Part shown: positions 63,628 to 64,000 of the stretch, in pieces
Position numbering within the stretch: position 1 is the stretch's first letter
Layout: the number at the start of each line of letters is the position of its first letter
Source of the DNA: Verrucomicrobiales bacterium
GTDB taxonomy: Bacteria > Verrucomicrobiota > Verrucomicrobiia > Verrucomicrobiales > DEV007
DNA length: 64,000 bases
Direction: 5' to 3'
Assembly (NCBI GenBank): GCA_029213065.1
Contig: JARGPH010000008.1
Location: forward strand, 62,001-126,000
Program-made: the position numbers and the translations under genes
The notes under the pieces: model-generated
Told to the model about the DNA's origin: nothing
The model's database searches: none
What the model saw: only the letters and a program-made list of their open reading frames with translations

Positions 63628-64000
63628 CTATTGCTTCTCAGGAAGTAAAACTCCTGCAGGTAGAAAAGTGACATTCCGATCGTTTGAAACCGCCTCGCCG
63701 GGGGTGCTGCGTCCCCGGGTGACTTCTTCGTTCAGCAGCCGCAGCAACTCGTTCACTTTCGCGGGATGTTCATGCAACAAATTGGATTGCTCGCTGCGAT
63801 CGTTTTTCAAATTGTACAACTGCATTGGTGGCAGGTTTTGCTTCCTTGCGACTGCTTCACGGGGGGCGCTCCAACCGCCGCTCCCGGCGGAAAGACACAA
63901 CTTCCAATCGCCTTTTCGAATTGAGAAAGTGCCTGTGATTGAGTGGCCGATTAAAGTGTCTCTCTCAGTCTTTGATTCACCGTTGAAAGCAGGCAACAAG
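63628..64000 (-). CDS. Sulfatase, C-terminal fragment (gene continues beyond the right edge)
   Basis: The minus-strand frame runs in from the right edge to a TAG at 63628. It has the C-terminal part of a sulfatase: SIRKGDWKLCLSAGSGGWS, MQLYNLKNDRSEQSNLLHEHPAKVNELLRLL and a short tail. The frame at the edge opens with TTG codons that are internal, so the true start is outside. It is convergent with the prepilin cassette. Confidence 0.9.
   Translation of the reverse strand, partial: LLPAFNGESKTERDTLIGHSITGTFSIRKGDWKLCLSAGSGGWSAPREAVARKQNLPPMQLYNLKNDRSEQSNLLHEHPAKVNELLRLLNEEVTRGRSTPGEAVSNDRNVTFLPAGVLLPEKQ

Overview
The window looks like chromosomal DNA of a Verrucomicrobiota bacterium. Three things support this. 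A four-gene prepilin-like group at the right end has the layout of the Verru_Chthon cassette (proteins D, B, C, A). There are two copies of the Pirellula/Verrucomicrobium-type membrane-bound dehydrogenase with HEAT repeats and a haem c domain. DUF1552, DUF1592-type and DUF1080 proteins sit among many secreted sulfatases. No rRNA, tRNA, CRISPR array or insertion sequence was seen.

Layout. Positions 1-16202 (minus strand) hold a possible dedicated export locus. Its order of transcription is a GAF-like/HlyD adaptor, an M50-protease-like/HlyD membrane protein, a short SecA-like ATPase, and a giant exported protein of more than 3,290 residues with an N-terminal LEPR-XLL-like tag; its C-terminus lies beyond the left edge. 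An FGE-fold lipoprotein-like secreted protein is divergent at 16292. Positions 17351-19929 hold a split tomato Tm-1-like pair (TIM-barrel protein and UPF0261 protein) and a Dabb protein.

Positions 20046-47733 and 49531-56897 form a polysaccharide-degradation region. It holds seven separate sulfatases, two more fused in one 2,425-residue protein, two parallel beta-helix proteins (GH141-like and PL6-like), DUF1080 domains, a CE1-type esterase, a cupin, a double nucleoside hydrolase, haem-binding dehydrogenase-like proteins and a DUF1552/DUF1592 pair. A tenth sulfatase is cut by the right edge. An arsenite efflux pair (ACR3 and ArsR) sits between two parts of this region. All intact sulfatase active sites are of the cysteine type, except that one fused domain reads CGVSR. 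The enzymes carry signal peptides, so the picture is of periplasmic or extracellular breakdown of a sulfated, perhaps fucose- or uronate-rich glycan. The exact substrate cannot be read from sequence.

Two unlisted patterns run through the window. The first is a promoter-like element, GTGGATTT-N5-ATGG, found six times, always on the plus strand and 30-104 bases before the first gene of a transcription unit. The second is a short dispersed repeat built from ACCCTGTT, paired either directly (14-base spacer) or inverted (15-base spacer). It occurs at four loci, one of them exactly at the junction of the giant dehydrogenase-sulfatase fusion and one inside a signal-peptide coding region.
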